A stretch of DNA of 64,000 nucleotides, taken from Plazaster borealis (Eukaryota > Echinodermata > Asteroidea > Forcipulatida > Labidiasteridae). The notes under the pieces are model-generated. The model saw nothing but the letters and a program-made list of their open reading frames with translations. It made no database searches and was not told the DNA's origin. Made by a program: the position numbers and the translations under genes. Positions 35,817-48,180 of the stretch are shown here, one piece after another; position 1 is the stretch's first letter, and every line of letters begins with the position of its first letter. Where the stretch lies: NCBI GenBank assembly GCA_021014325.1, contig CM037461.1, positions 5,981,501-6,045,500 on the forward strand, in the 5' to 3' direction.

Positions 35817-37947
35817 ACTAGACCTTGAGTTTTTGTCTACTACAAAAACACGGTGTTCGTGGTGAGTGATTGAATGAATAGGTCATTATACCTTATCAAT
35901 CCAATTCCTGGTTCAGGAGTTATGAATTTTTCAAAAATTAAACATCAACTTCCGGTTTTGACCGGAAGTCAAGGTCAAATAGGGTCACATTTTTTTAAAG
36001 CGCGTGATTAGTTTTTGACTACCTTTTAGATGGTTTAGGTTTTTTTTACATTGATCATGAATGCAGCTGATATGGTAGTGTTGGTGCAAGACGTTGTTAC
36101 TTATAGACTGTGCAAGTCTCACGCGTATTCGAACATCTGGGACCATTGTGGTCCCAACCTTAAGGAGTTTTACGTGGGCCGGATTTTCTTTTAGTCAAGT
36201 ACTTTTATTTAAAGAAGTTTCTGGCCATGAAAATTATATATGTTGTTGGGAACGTGAAATGTTCAGTAGTTTTAAAGATAATTAATAAGATAAGATATTA
36301 CCGGAAGTCAAGGTCAAAGAGTGTAAGGTGTTGTGTAGCGTTCGTCGAACTTTAAATGAGCTATCCGATGATGTGTAGATAGTAAAAATCAAATAAATGG
36401 TTCCCGAGTTATGAATTTTACAACGATAAATTTTGATTTATTATAATTCGATGCCCGATGACGTCATTAAGACGTCATTAAGTTTGTGTTGTCTTGATAC
36501 TAAGGTTCAACTATCCTATGAGTTTCAATGTTAAATTCAATTTCAATCTTGAGTTATTTCGTAGATAAGCCCCCAAAACGATTCTATTATCAGCGCTGTT
36601 TATTCAACGAAAGAGGGCGCTGTTGAAATATTTTGTTTGCCGCTGCCAGATCTAACAAACAAGGACGGCGACAGTACACACAGTCAGCGCAGGAACTGTA
36701 GCTTGCATGAGTTTCAACGTTATGGGTACATAATGCTTTGTCAATTATGAATTTTACAAATATAAAATTTTGATTTATTATAATTCGATGCCCGATGACG
36801 TCATCAAGACGTCATTAAGTTTATGTTGTCTTGATACTGAGGTTCAACTATCCTATGAGTTTCAATGTTCAATTCAATTTCAATCTTGAGTTATTTCGTA
36901 GATAAGCCCCCCAAAACGATTCTATTATCAGCGCTGTTTATTTAATATTCAACGAAAGAGGGCGCTGTTGATTATGTTGTTTGCCGCTGCCACATCTAAC
37001 AAACAAGGACGGCGACAGTACACACAGTCAGCGCGTGAACTGTAGCTTGCATGAGTTTTAACGTTATGGGTACATAATGCTTTGTCAATTAAAGTGGAGG
37101 GGGGTACGAGTGGGAAGGTGCCCATCGTTGTCCGCTTTTGACAAGATGTTCAAGGTTAAAATGTTATCTCTGTGCAAAAGTTTAAGAGGGATTGCTGTTC
37201 TACAATCTGATACAAAAATTATGCTGAAATGATCAGTAGTTTTAAAGATATGAATACGATAAGATATTACGAAATTTTAAACTTCCGTTTTGAACCAAAA
37301 GTAAGTTAAAATATTGTACGGGTTTTGTGAAGCGTTTGTCAAACTTTTGACGACCTATCCGATGATGTGTAGATTGCCAAAATCCGAATTATAGTTTTTG
37401 CGTTATGATTTTTACAAATATTAAACTTTGATTTATTGTAATTTAATGCCCGATGACGTCATCATGACGTAATTAAGTATGTGTTGTCTCGATACTGAAG
37501 TTCAACTATCTATTGAGTTTTAATATTCAATTCAATCTCAATCTTGAGTTATTCCGTAGATAAGCTCGAAAGTTGTTTTTGACGAAAAAACGAAGGTGAA
37601 CTTCGACCCAGGGTAACGACCCGGAAGCTAGGGTCGTACAATTTCGGCGTTAACTTTTCAAATGTTGCCCCACCTTGGTCTATCAGATGCAAAAACTTTG
37701 AACATCATAGCTTTCATATTCGTTGAGATACAGCAAAAAGCAAAAGGTCATTTTTCAACTTTAAAAACCCTGTAATTCAACACCTGATGACGTCATCATG
37801 ACGTAATGACAACTGTGCCGTCTTCTTATTAAGGTTCAATTATCTGATGAGTTTCAAGGTTCAATTCAGTTTCAATCTTGAGTTATGATCCAGAGATGAG
37901 TTGAGTGGAAGAAGAAGGAGAAGAAGAAAAAAAAAAAAAAAAAAAAA
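35817..37947 (+). repeat. Array unit D
   Basis: 2,131 bases, parallel to unit C at an offset of about 2,125 with only a handful of differences, so C and D arose by a recent tandem duplication. Confidence 0.9.
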
Positions 37948-39526
37948 ACTAGACATTGAGTTTTTGTTTACTACAAAAACAAGGTGTTCGTGGTGAGCGA
38001 CTGATTGAATACGTAACGACATTTAACATTACCAATCCAATGCCTGGTTCAAGAGTTATGAATTTTACAAAACGTATACATCAACTTCCGGTTTCGACCG
38101 GAGGTCAAGGTCAAGCAGGGTTACATTTTGTGTAGTGCGAGATCAGTTTATGAAGACCTTTTAGATGATGGATGGATTGTAAACATCCAATATTTGGTTC
38201 AGAAGTTATGATTTTTTCAACTATAAAGTTTCAAATTCCGTTTTGAACCGGAAGTCAATGTCAAATGAGGTCACAGTGTGTAGCGTTTCTTAAATATTTG
38301 GAGCCCTTTCTGATGATGCATAGATGATAAAAATCCAATGTGTGGTTCAGGAGTTCGGATTTTTTCAAATATTAAATTTCATCTCCCGGTTTGAACAGGA
38401 AGTAAAGATCAATTGGGGTCACATTCTGTATATCGTTTGTTAAGTTGTTACATACTTGTCCAATGATGTATAGATTGTAAAAATCCATTGTGTGCTTCAG
38501 GAATTATGAATTTTGAAACATTAAACTTCAACTTCCGTTTTGAACCGGAAGTCAGGGTCAAACGGGGTCACAATAAGTGTAGCGTATGTTAGGTTTTATA
38601 TAGACCTTTCAGATGATGTATAGATTGTAAAAATCCAATGTGTGGTTCAGGAGTTACACGTGCTATTACACTATCTCGCGTTATCAAAGTGGGTCAACAC
38701 AAACGTGCGCTTTAATGCCGGTGGTTATAAGACAAGATGTGAATGTCAAAATGTTGTTATTTCTGTGCAAAAATTTGAGCAGGCTCAACGTTCTACAACC
38801 TGATGCAAAAATTATGCTGAAATGATAAATAGTTTTTGAGATACAAATTTTGTGAAATTTTAAATTTCCGGGTTGAACCGAACGTCAAGGTCAAATGGGG
38901 TCACTTTCTGTGTAGCGTCTGTTGGACCTTTAACGAACTTTCCGATGATGTATAGATTGTAAAAATCCAACATGTCGTTCATGAGTTATTATTTCTTTTT
39001 CAAATATTAAACTTTGATTTAATGTAATTCAATACCTGATGACGTCATCATGACATCATCAAGTTTGTGTCGTCTTGATATTTAGGTTCAAATGTCTGAT
39101 GAGTTTCAATGTAAAATTCAATTTCAATCTTGAGTTATGTCGTAGATAAGCCCGAAAATGATGTTTTTCAAGAAAAAAACCAAAGGCAAACTTTGACCTA
39201 GGGCATGACCTTGAAGAAAAGGTCATACGATTTTGACGTTAACTTTTGAAATGTAGCCCCAGTCTTGATCTATCACATGCCCAATTATGAACATCATAGC
39301 TTTTATATTCAATGAGATACAGCAAATACCAAATGATCATTTTTCAACTTTAAAAACCTTGTAATTCGACTCCTGATGACGTCAGCACGACGTCATTAAC
39401 TTTGTGCCGTCCTCATACTGAGGTTCAATTGTCTGATGAGTTTCATTGTTCAATTCAGTTTTAATCTTGAGTTATGCTGTAGAGAAGAGTTCCAGGGAAG
39501 AAGAAGAAGATGGAGAAGAAAAGAAA
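37948..39526 (+). repeat. Array unit E
   Basis: 1,579 bases, of the A/B/F type. Lacks about 110 bases found in F around the GTTACGAATTTTTCAAG junction (deletion near 38655). Confidence 0.88.
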
Positions 39527-41388
39527 ACTATACATTGAATTTTTGTTTACTACAAAAACACGGTGTTCGTGGTGAGTGATTGAATGAATAGGTCATTATA
39601 CCTTATCAATCCAATTCCTGGTTCAGGAGTTATGAATTTTTCAAAAAAACAATTAACATCAACTTCCGGTTTTGACCGGAAGTCAATGTCAAATAGGGGT
39701 CACATTTTGTGTAGCGCGTTTATTTTATGAAGACGTTTTAGATGGTGTATGGATTGTAAACCTCCAACAATTTGTTGAAACATTAACTTTCACTCTCCGG
39801 TTTGAACCGGAAGTCAATGTCAAATGAGGTCACAGTGTGTAGCTTTTCTTAAATCTTTGGAGCCCTTTCTGATGATGTATAGATGATACAAATCCAATGT
39901 GTGGTTCAGGAATTCTGATTTTTTCAAATATTAAATTTCATCTTCCGGTTTGAACAGGAAGTAAAGGTCAATTGGGGTCAAATTCTGTATATTGTTTGTT
40001 AAGTTGTTACATACTTGTCCAATGATGTATAGATTGTAAAAATCCATCGTGTGGTTCAGGAATTATGAATTTTGAAACATTAAATTTCAACTTCCGCTTT
40101 GAACCGGAAGTCAGGGTCAAACGGGGTCACAATAAGTGTAGCGTAAGTCAGGTTTTATAAAGACCTTTCAGATGATGTATAGATTGTAAAAATCCAATGT
40201 GTGGTTCAGGAGTTACGAATTTTTCAAGTACTACATGGATTATCTTTATGCCGGGGTGCGCAATATACAAGGTAACATCCAGCGATGTTAAATGTATTCC
40301 TACATGTAGTTGATGTAAACTGAACTACGTTCAAAATGCATGTTTCTGTTGTACACGCGCTATAACAGTATCTCGCGTTATCAAAGTGGGTCAACACAAA
40401 CGTGCGCTTTAATGCCGGTGGTCATAAGACAAGATGTAAATGTCAAAATGTTGTTATTTCTGTGCAAAAGTTTGAGCAGGCTCAACTTTCTACAATCTGA
40501 TGCAAAAATTATGCTGAAATGATAAGTGGTTTTTGAGATACGAATATTATGAAATTTTAAATTTCTGGGTTGAACCGGAAGTCAAGGTCAAATGGGGTCA
40601 CTTTCTGTGCAGCGTTTGTTGAACCTTTAACGAAATTTCCGATGATGTATAGATTGTAAAAATCCAACATGTCGTTCATGAGTTATGATTTTTTTTCAAA
40701 TATTAAACTTTGATTTAACGTAATTCAATACCTAATGACGTCATCATGACATCATCACGTTTGTGTCGTCTTGATATTTAGGTTCAAATGTCTGATGAGT
40801 TTCAATGTAAAATTCAATTTCAATCTTGAGTTATGCCGTAGATAAGCCCGAAAATGATGTTTTTCAAGAAAAAAACCAAAGGCAAACTTTGACCTAGGGG
40901 CTTGACCTTGAAGAAAAGGTCATACGATTTGTACGTTAACTTTTGAAATGTAGCCCCAGTCGTGATCTATCACATGCCCAATTATGAACATCATAGCTTT
41001 CATATTCAATGAGATACAGCAAATACCAAATGATCATTTTTCAACTTTAAAAACCTTGTAATTCGACACCTGATGACGTCATCATGACGAAATTGTGCAA
41101 GTGCCGTGCTCATGTTAAGGTTGAAGTATATGCTAAGTTTCAAGGTTCAATTAAATTTCTTTTTTGAGTTCTGTTCTGGAGAAGAGTTCCGGTGAAGAAG
41201 AAGATGAAGAAGAAAAAAAAAAAAAACAGAACAATAACAAGAGGTGTTCGTGCTTGTATTGCACGAACACCTAAAAAAAAAAAAAAACAGAACAGTAACA
41301 AGAGGTGTTCGTGCTCATATTGCACGAACACCTAAAAAAAAACGGAACAATAACAAGAGGTGTTCGTGCTCATATTGCACGAACACCT
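39527..41388 (+). repeat. Array unit F with three terminal hairpins
   Basis: Unit body to about 41230, followed by hairpins at 41242-41272, 41303-41333 and 41358-41388, separated by A-rich linkers. Confidence 0.88.
41242..41388. repeat. Three hairpins closing unit F
   Basis: Same 12-bp arms and 7-base loops as the main hairpin array. Confidence 0.9.
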
Positions 41389-42988
41389 AATTAAACATCA
41401 ACTTCCAGTTTGGACCGGAAGTGAAGGTCAAATATGGGTTACATTTTGTGTAGCGCCTGTTTAGTTTATGAAGACGTTTTAGATGATGTATGGATTGTAA
41501 ACCTCCAACGATTTGTTGAAACATTAACTTTCACTTTCCGGTTTGAACCGGAAGTCAAGGTCAAATGAGGTCACAGTGTGTAGCGTTTCTTAAATCTTTG
41601 GAACCCTTTCCGATGATGTATAGATGATAAAAATCCAATGTGTGGTTCAGGAGTTCTGATTTTTTCAAATATTAAATTTCATCTTCCGGTTTGAACAGGA
41701 AGTAAAGGTCAATTGGGGTCACATTCTGTATATCGTTTATTAAGTTGTTACATACTTGTCCAATGATGTATAGATTGTAAAAATCCATCGTGTGGTTCAG
41801 GAATTATGAATTTTGAAACATTAAATTTCAACTTCCGTTTTGAACCGGAAGTCCGGGTCAAACGGGGTCACAATAAGTGTAGCGTATGTTAGGTTTTATA
41901 AAGACCTTTCAGATGATGTATAGATTGTAAAAATCCAATGTGTGGTTCAGGAGTTACGAATTTTTCAAGTACTACATGGATTATCTTTATGCCGGGGTGC
42001 GCAATATACAAGGTAACATCCTGCGATGCTAAATGTATTCCTACATGTAGTTGATGTAAACTGAACTACACGTTCAATATGCATGTTTCTGTTGTACACG
42101 CGCTATAACAGTATCTCGCGTTATCAAAGTGGGTCAACACAAACGTGCGCTTTAATGCCGGTGGTCATAAGACAAGATGTAAATGTCAAAATGTTGTTAT
42201 TTCTGTGCAAAAGTTTGAGCAGGCTCAACTTTCTACAATCTGATGCAAAAATTATGCTGAAATGATAAGTGGTTTTTGAGATACGAATATTATGAAATTT
42301 TAAATTTCTGGGTTGAACCGGAAGTCAAGGTCAAATGGGGTCACTTTCTGTGCAGCGTTTGTTGAACCTTTAACGAAATTTCCGATGATGTATAGATTGT
42401 AAAAATCCAACATGTCGTTCATGAGTTATGATTTTTTTTCAAATATTAAACTTTGATTTAATGTAATTCAATATCTAATGACGTCATCATGACATCATCA
42501 AGTTTGTGTCGTCTTGATATTTAGGTTCAAATCTCTGATGAGTTTCAATGTAAAATTCAATTTCAATCTTGAGTTATGCCGTAGATAAGCCCGAAAATGA
42601 TGTTTTTCAAGAAAAAAACCAAAGGCAAACTTTGACCTAGGGGCTTGACCTTGAAGAAAAGGTCATACGATTTTTACGTTAACTTTTGAAATGTAGCCCC
42701 AGTCTTGATCTATCACATGCCCAATTATGAACATCATAGCTTTCATATTCAATGAGATACAGCAAATACCAAATGATCATATTTCAACTTTAAAAACCTT
42801 GTAATTCGACACCTGATGACGTCATCATGACGAAATTGTGCAAGTGCCGTGCTTATGTTAAGGTTGAAGTATATGCTAAGTTTCAAGGTTCAATTAAATT
42901 TCTTTTTTGAGTTCTCTTCTGGAGAAGAGTTCCGGTGAAGAAGAAGATGAAGAAGAAAAAAAAAACAAAAAAACAGAACAATAACAAG
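41389..42988 (+). repeat. Array unit G, 5'-truncated
   Basis: Begins directly after the last hairpin of unit F with TTAAACATCAACTTCC, missing the first 120 or so bases of other units. Its body is closest to unit F. Confidence 0.88.
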
Positions 42989-43648
42989 AGGTGTTCGTGC
43001 TCATATTGCACGAACACCTAAAAAAAACCCAGAACAATAACAAAAGGTGTTCGTGCTTGTATTGCACGAACACCTAAAAAGAAACGGAACAATAACAAAG
43101 AGGTGTTCGTGCTCATATTGCACGAACACCTAAAAAAAAAAACGGAACAATAACAAAGAGGTGTTCGTGCTCATATTGCACGAACACCTAAAAACGGAAC
43201 AATAACAAGAGGTGTTCCTGCTCATATTGCACGAACACCTAACAAGAGGTGTTCGTGCTCATATTGCACGAACACCTAAAAACAATAGGTGTTCGTGATG
43301 AATTGCACGAACACCTAAAAAAAAACGGAACAATAACAAGAGGTGTTCGTGCTCATATTGCACGAACACCTAAAAAAAAACAGAACAAAAACAAAGAGGT
43401 GTTCGTGCTCATATTGCACGAACACCTAAAAAAACCGGAACAATAACAAAGACGTGTTCGTGCTCATATTGCACGAACACCGAAAAAAAAAAAAAACAGA
43501 ACAATAACAAGAGGTGTTCGTGCTTGTATTGCACGAACACCTAAAAAAACATAACAGAAACAATAGTTGTTCGGCTGTTAGCCGAACACCTAAAAAAAAA
43601 ACAGAACAAAAACAAAGAGGTGTTCGTGCTCATATTGCACGAACACCT
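42989..43648. repeat. Tandem hairpin array, 13 copies
   Basis: Each copy is 25-31 bases with arms AGGTGTTCGTGC and GCACGAACACCT around a 7-base loop (TCATATT or TTGTATT), spaced by A-rich linkers containing CGGAACAATAACAAGA; period about 40-62. One copy has a different loop (43286) and one a different inner stem (GTTCGGCT / AGCCGAAC near 43570). Not a CRISPR: linkers are alike rather than unique. Confidence 0.92.
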
Positions 43649-43650
43649 AA

Positions 43651-44480
43651 TTAAACTTCTCATCCAAAAATGAACCAACTATAACAACCAAAAACAAACG
43701 TTGATTAAACATTATTTTATCAGACCAACCCTAAAAACCTAGAACCCACTTTGATTTTACTTTTTAGCCACTTGACTGCCCAGCCGCCCAAAGCGGTAGC
43801 CTGAACACCCGGCGGGAAGAAACGCTCACCATGCAGCTTGTGTTTGGAGAAAAACATATTAAAATGAAATTAAAATATTCATTGGTACGCGTTGGTCCAG
43901 TCAATGGCAATCGTTTATAGATTTTTTTTAATTTCCCCCTTTACTGTTGGTTTGTTAAATGTCACCGCTAATGATGATGAGAAATTGTTGCTGTTACCAA
44001 CACCACACTCATTTGTGACCAATTTTTCTTTCATCATGATGATACTGTCAAAAACGATTAATCTTTACGAGTATTTGATGCCAGGTACTTAGAAAACCAT
44101 TGAGTTTATTTTAACCCTATGAAAGATAATCACCATAGCAATTACCGGTAGCCGTTAACAAGAAGTGGAAATTGTTCCCTTGGGACTTATCTCTTTTGAA
44201 CTTGATATTGGCCTAATCTGTTATTCAATGACAGTATAACGAAAAGTACGAAATTTGCACGTAATTAATACGCCTGGAGTATCTTTTAAAATTTGAACCA
44301 CAATTCTAGATATTTATTTCACCACTACACGATGCCGTAAAAACAAATTCAAAAATTTACCATAAAATGACATTTTCGGTTAAAAATCATATCTTTCCAA
44401 TAATTTCCATATTTTTGTCCAAATGCTGCAGAACTTTGCAAACCTGTGTATTTTCCCTTATTACGAGACATTAAATTTTA
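43651..44480. other. Non-coding stretch after the array
   Basis: No gene recognised. The first 90 bases resemble the spacer at 30130-30230. Confidence 0.45.
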
Positions 44481-44489
44481 TCAACGGGG

Positions 44490-45118
44490 TCACCGTTGAG
44501 GGATTTTTAGTGGACGTGCATGCGAGAAAATAGTTAGACCGGTACGCACTGAAAATTTTCAAAAGGCTTACAATTTGTTATGGTTATGAAGATTCTCCCC
44601 GTGACGAGTGAGAATCAATATGAAATGCAAGCTTTAAAAAAACGTTTGAGGCGTCAAATATAGTTCTTTTAGTAAAGGTGGGGAAAAGAAGGAAAATTAG
44701 CGGAGGGCAAAGAAAAAACTGCGGGAGGGCCAGGGGGTGGGAAACGGAAAGGACAGACGGACCGAGGCAGGGGCGAAAGGAGGGTCACCGGGTGTCCAGG
44801 CACCGCTCTACCCGCCCAGACAGTCTGCAGAGAATTGATGATGTTTTGATGGGAGTGTCGGAAATATGAAACTATTTACGGCGGTAGCCAACGAGAGAAG
44901 GCAAACGGTATAGGGAATCGTTGTGTAACTTTTGTCCCATGGCTCCGGTGAGGTCTCTGTAAAACCATCTTATGACATGTTCATGTATTGTTCAAGTAAG
45001 AGACAAAATCTCTGTAAATTGAATGTCAGTATAGATGATGGTTAAAACAGACCTTTTCTTCGATGTTTACAAGCAAACTAGCCTGGGGATTTTTTTTTTA
45101 TAGTTTCGGGGGGGGGGG
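44490..45118. repeat. Array-flanking repeat, copy 2
   Basis: Colinear with 1730-2300: GAAGATTCTCCCCGTGACG, the purine tract with GGACAGACGGACCGAGGCAG, CAGACAGTCTGCAGA, CCCATGGCTCCGGTG, and GATGGTTAAAACAGA. Confidence 0.75.
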
Positions 45119-45935
45119 AGACGAGTTAGAAAATACCAACATTAAGAACATCAAACCGGTGAGTGTTCATAGAGTGAAGAGTGAAATCATACATGTAGCT
45201 GTGTGCAAACAAATCAAAGGATGAGATCAAGTGGCCACGAAAAACATTTTGACGGTATTCGATATAAGCATCATGTAGAGTGGTTTTAATAATGGACGTG
45301 CAGAGAAAATAATAGGACCGGAACGCACTCATAATGTAAAAAAAACGACGTGACGTGTGAGAATCATGTATAAAAAAGGCAAGCTTTAAAAAGTAATTAA
45401 GGCATCAAGCCAGGGGGCTGGACTGAATGGAGGGAGGGAGGGTGGTGAGAGAGAGAGAGTGGTGAGAGTGGGGAGAGGGGGGGGGGGGGAGTGGAGACCG
45501 CATAACCAGTCTGCAACGAATTAGTGATGTGTTAATTGGAGTGCGGGAAAATGGAAAACTTACTCCGGAGGTAGCCATCGAGAGATAAATGGCAGAGAAA
45601 CGTTATGAAACTAATGTCCCATGGCTCCGGTGTGGTATCGTAATCAACCATCCTATGACTGTTTGTTATTAAAGTGGGTCTCTGTCTTTTGAAAAGTCAA
45701 TAGGCGATGTTAAAACAAACCTCTTTTTTTATGTTTTCAAGCCTCCTTATATTACAAAAAAGAGGGTTTTTAGGAAGGGATGGGGGGGGGTTAGAACTTA
45801 CTAAAAAGAACATTAACGTAAAATGTACTTAATGTTGGTATTTTCTAACTCTTCTCCCCTCCCCCCTCCAGAAACTAACAAAAAAAACAAAAATTCCCCA
45901 GGCTATAGTTTGCTTGTAGGCCTAAACATCAAAAT
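45060..45935. repeat. Flanking repeat copy 3 bracketed by inverted repeats
   Basis: Copy 3 (about 45172-45790) is more diverged. It lies between an inverted repeat pair: 45064-45150 (ACAAGCAAACTAGCCTGGGG, GTTAGAAAATACCAACATTA) and 45829-45930 (TAATGTTGGTATTTTCTAAC, CCCCAGGCTATAGTTTGC). A G/A-rich tract with GAGAGAGAGAGT lies at 45430-45492. Confidence 0.65.
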
Positions 45936-46079
45936 TAACTAAACGGTCATACTTTCAAAAAGAATTAACGTTTCCCAACTATTGCTTATATCCTGGTTCA
46001 AGATAAAAAGTCACCAGTGTTTTACTCTTTGTTATTGATCGTTGATAAAGTAAACTCTTAATTATTTAATAGATGTTAA

Positions 46080-46200
46080 ATTTACATCGGGGGTAAAGAA
46101 TATTATTTCGTTATACCCATACACCGATGTGTGTAAACCACTGTGGAATTTTTTTCACAGGACTCGGGAAAGTACTGAGTACACATATTAAAACGTTTAT
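46080..46200. repeat. SINE-tail-like fragment, similar to 54310-54390
   Basis: Shares TTTTTTTCACAGGACT..GGGAAAG(T/C)ACTGAGTA(C/T)AC and TACCCATACAC(C/T)GATGTG (in reverse order) with sequence following the tRNA-like box near 54275. Confidence 0.4.
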
Positions 46201-46519
46201 TGTGTCATGTTTTATTTAATTTAACATCACCAAGGCTCAGTGTTATCTTTTTTTCATAAAATCTCATTGTTTTTATACAGTTTTAAAAGAAGGTGAATAT
46301 CCAATCTGAAGTAAACACAGGTTCTTATTTACAAAGAAAAGGAAGCGTTGTTGTATATGTACAAATCTAACAGCACAAATTTAAGATACAAATTTATACA
46401 TGTATTTTATAAAAGTATATTTAGACACAAATTTCATCCCTGTACAAAAAAAGAGTTTATTCTACAACAATAATATTATATCCAAGATGGCGACTTACAT
46501 AAGTAGTCTTTCAGGACTT

Positions 46520-46665
46520 GCAATTTACAAGTTGTGGGTTCGAATCCGGCCAAGTTCTACAACTGGTTCTACAAGCGACTGGTTCTATTGTCACCGCGGT
46601 CAAGTGGTTAGACTGCAGGATTAGCAATCATGAGGTTGTGGGTTCAAATCCTGCCAGGCTAACCG
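46520..46665 (+). mobile_element. tRNA-Ala-like SINE head(s)
   Basis: 46592-46663 reads as a tRNA-like cloverleaf: an A box (GGTCAAGTGGTTAGACTG), ATTAGCAAT with AGC in anticodon position, and the B box GGTTCAAATCC. Just upstream (46537-46548) a second B box, GGTTCGAATCC, follows a decayed copy. Stem mismatches argue against a functional tRNA gene. Confidence 0.6.
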
Positions 46666-47061
46666 CTCATTTCACAATGATTAGAATAAGTAATAGGCCT
46701 AGTAGTCTTCGTCGAGTTACTGAATCACAACTTTTTCTGTAAATCAAAGATTTGAAGGTGGTGACTTTTATGGATTGTTGAAAAATTGTCTAATATTGTG
46801 CCAACAGCTAACAATAATTGAAGAAGAATGAAGTTTAGGTTCAAAAAATATACTCGGTTTGTTTTCTAGAGGCTGAGAATATTTTTTGAGTAATTTTGAA
46901 TATTTAGCATGTAGCAGTGGTTGCTATGGGGAGCTTATTGAGTGTGGTGCACCCACAATGGAAATTATCCTGTGCTCCCATCCAGCTGGCATCACAAAGT
47001 CCTCTATTGGCTGGTCAGGTTTAATTTTGTTCTTGCTAAAGGTTGTGTTGTTCTTGTTTAA

Positions 47062-47417
47062 AGGAACATTACAGAATTGTTTTTTGCTAACTGGCAGTGT
47101 AAGCACTTTATATAATCCACCATATACATAAACTGACAAACCTGAAGAAGTTTGAGATCGATCGGCCATCTGGGTCACGAGAAAATAGTGAAAAACCGAT
47201 TACACGTTTGCATGTGTTATACAATGCATGAATAAAACGCTCATGAGTGATAAACTCCAATCGGAAATTAGTTTTATTTATTTCTCATCAAATATGGCAT
47301 TTCAGACAGAAATATTTCTAGGGATGTTTTCTACTATCATCATCATTAGACAGTGTAAGTTTTATGTAAATCTGTGATCATAAAGAAAATTTTAATTACC
47401 AGTTCTGTAACGTTCCT
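47062..47417. mobile_element. TTAA-flanked MITE
   Basis: Perfect TTAA on both sides (47058-47061, 47418-47421). Termini AGGAACATTACAGAATTG and, from the right, AGGAACGTTACAGAACTGG. Confidence 0.85.
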
Positions 47418-47424
47418 TTAAATT

Positions 47425-48178
47425 AGTTTTGGATGAAAGTTGATGTACTCTTGAATGTATCACTTTATTGTTCATAAACCAAGGAAAAGGTGCTGTGACC
47501 ACAAAATGGATTTTGCGATTACAATTAATGTGTAATTATTACTCTTAATTGTAAAAACCTTTAGACTTAGAAAATAGAATTAGCTATAGCAAACTGCTTA
47601 CCAACAAAAAGGACCTATGGTATTAATGCAAAAAAATAGTTAATGGCCTGACGTTTCGACCCAAGCAGAGAGTCTTTCTCGAAGGCTAAAAAGCCTTTGA
47701 GAACTTTTAGACTGACTAGATTTGAGAAACACTATCAGAAATGGTTCAAAACAGCTCATTTATTTTAGTTATGAGCAAATTATTATTTAAATTTCTCACA
47801 TTATTTTTGAAATGATAAAGGACTTTACATACATTTTAATTCAGGTCTTTTTGACAAACATGATTGTTTCTAATATTTTGATAATTTTCTGGTCTATAAA
47901 TACCTAAAAGAAAATACTTCCTGGACCAAAATAAACCCTTCTAAAAATTGTATTCTTGAAATAAGAACAAAATCTTGTTTCAAGAAAACTTCTTTGTGTC
48001 ATTCCCAAAAATCTAATTAGAAAAATTGTCTAGGGAGTGACACGAGAAGGTTTTTCTTGAAGTAAGATGTTTTTCTTATTTCAAGAATACCATGTTTAGC
48101 AGTGAACATTGAATGCATGGTAAGATTTTCGCCGAATTTAAAACTATTTTAAAGGCATGGTTACGGCATGGTGTGCAC
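47425..48178. other. Non-coding stretch 3' of RSPH14
   Basis: Contains a small inverted pair (GAAATAAGAACAAAATCTTG near 47957 and TAAGATGTTTTTCTTATTTC near 48063). No gene. Confidence 0.45.
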
Positions 48179-48180
48179 AA

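Larger units (their letters stand above)
30233..43650 (+). repeat. 13.4-kb higher-order tandem array of 1.6-2.1 kb units
   Basis: Seven units in one orientation, each starting ACTAG(A/G)...TTGAGTTTTTGT and ending in a GAAGAAGAAG-type purine tract: 30233-32008, 32009-33708, 33709-35816, 35817-37947, 37948-39526, 39527-41388 and a 5'-truncated one from 41389. Within units a sub-repeat of about 148 bases recurs, carrying GATGATGTATAGATTGTAAA, the palindrome CTTCCGGTTTGAACCGGAAG, TCAAGGTCAAA and GTGTAGCG. The second half of each unit carries TGACGTCATCATGACGTCA. No long reading frame; short open frames inside are conserved only because the DNA is repeated. Confidence 0.93.

Noticed and set aside
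42989..43648. CRISPR-like look of regularly spaced palindromic repeats
   Set aside because: The genome is animal, linkers are near-identical A-rich sequence rather than unique spacers, and there are no cas-type genes.
46592..46663. Functional tRNA-Ala(AGC) gene
   Set aside because: The acceptor stem does not pair and the anticodon stem has a mismatch; a second decayed B box beside it suggests SINE debris.
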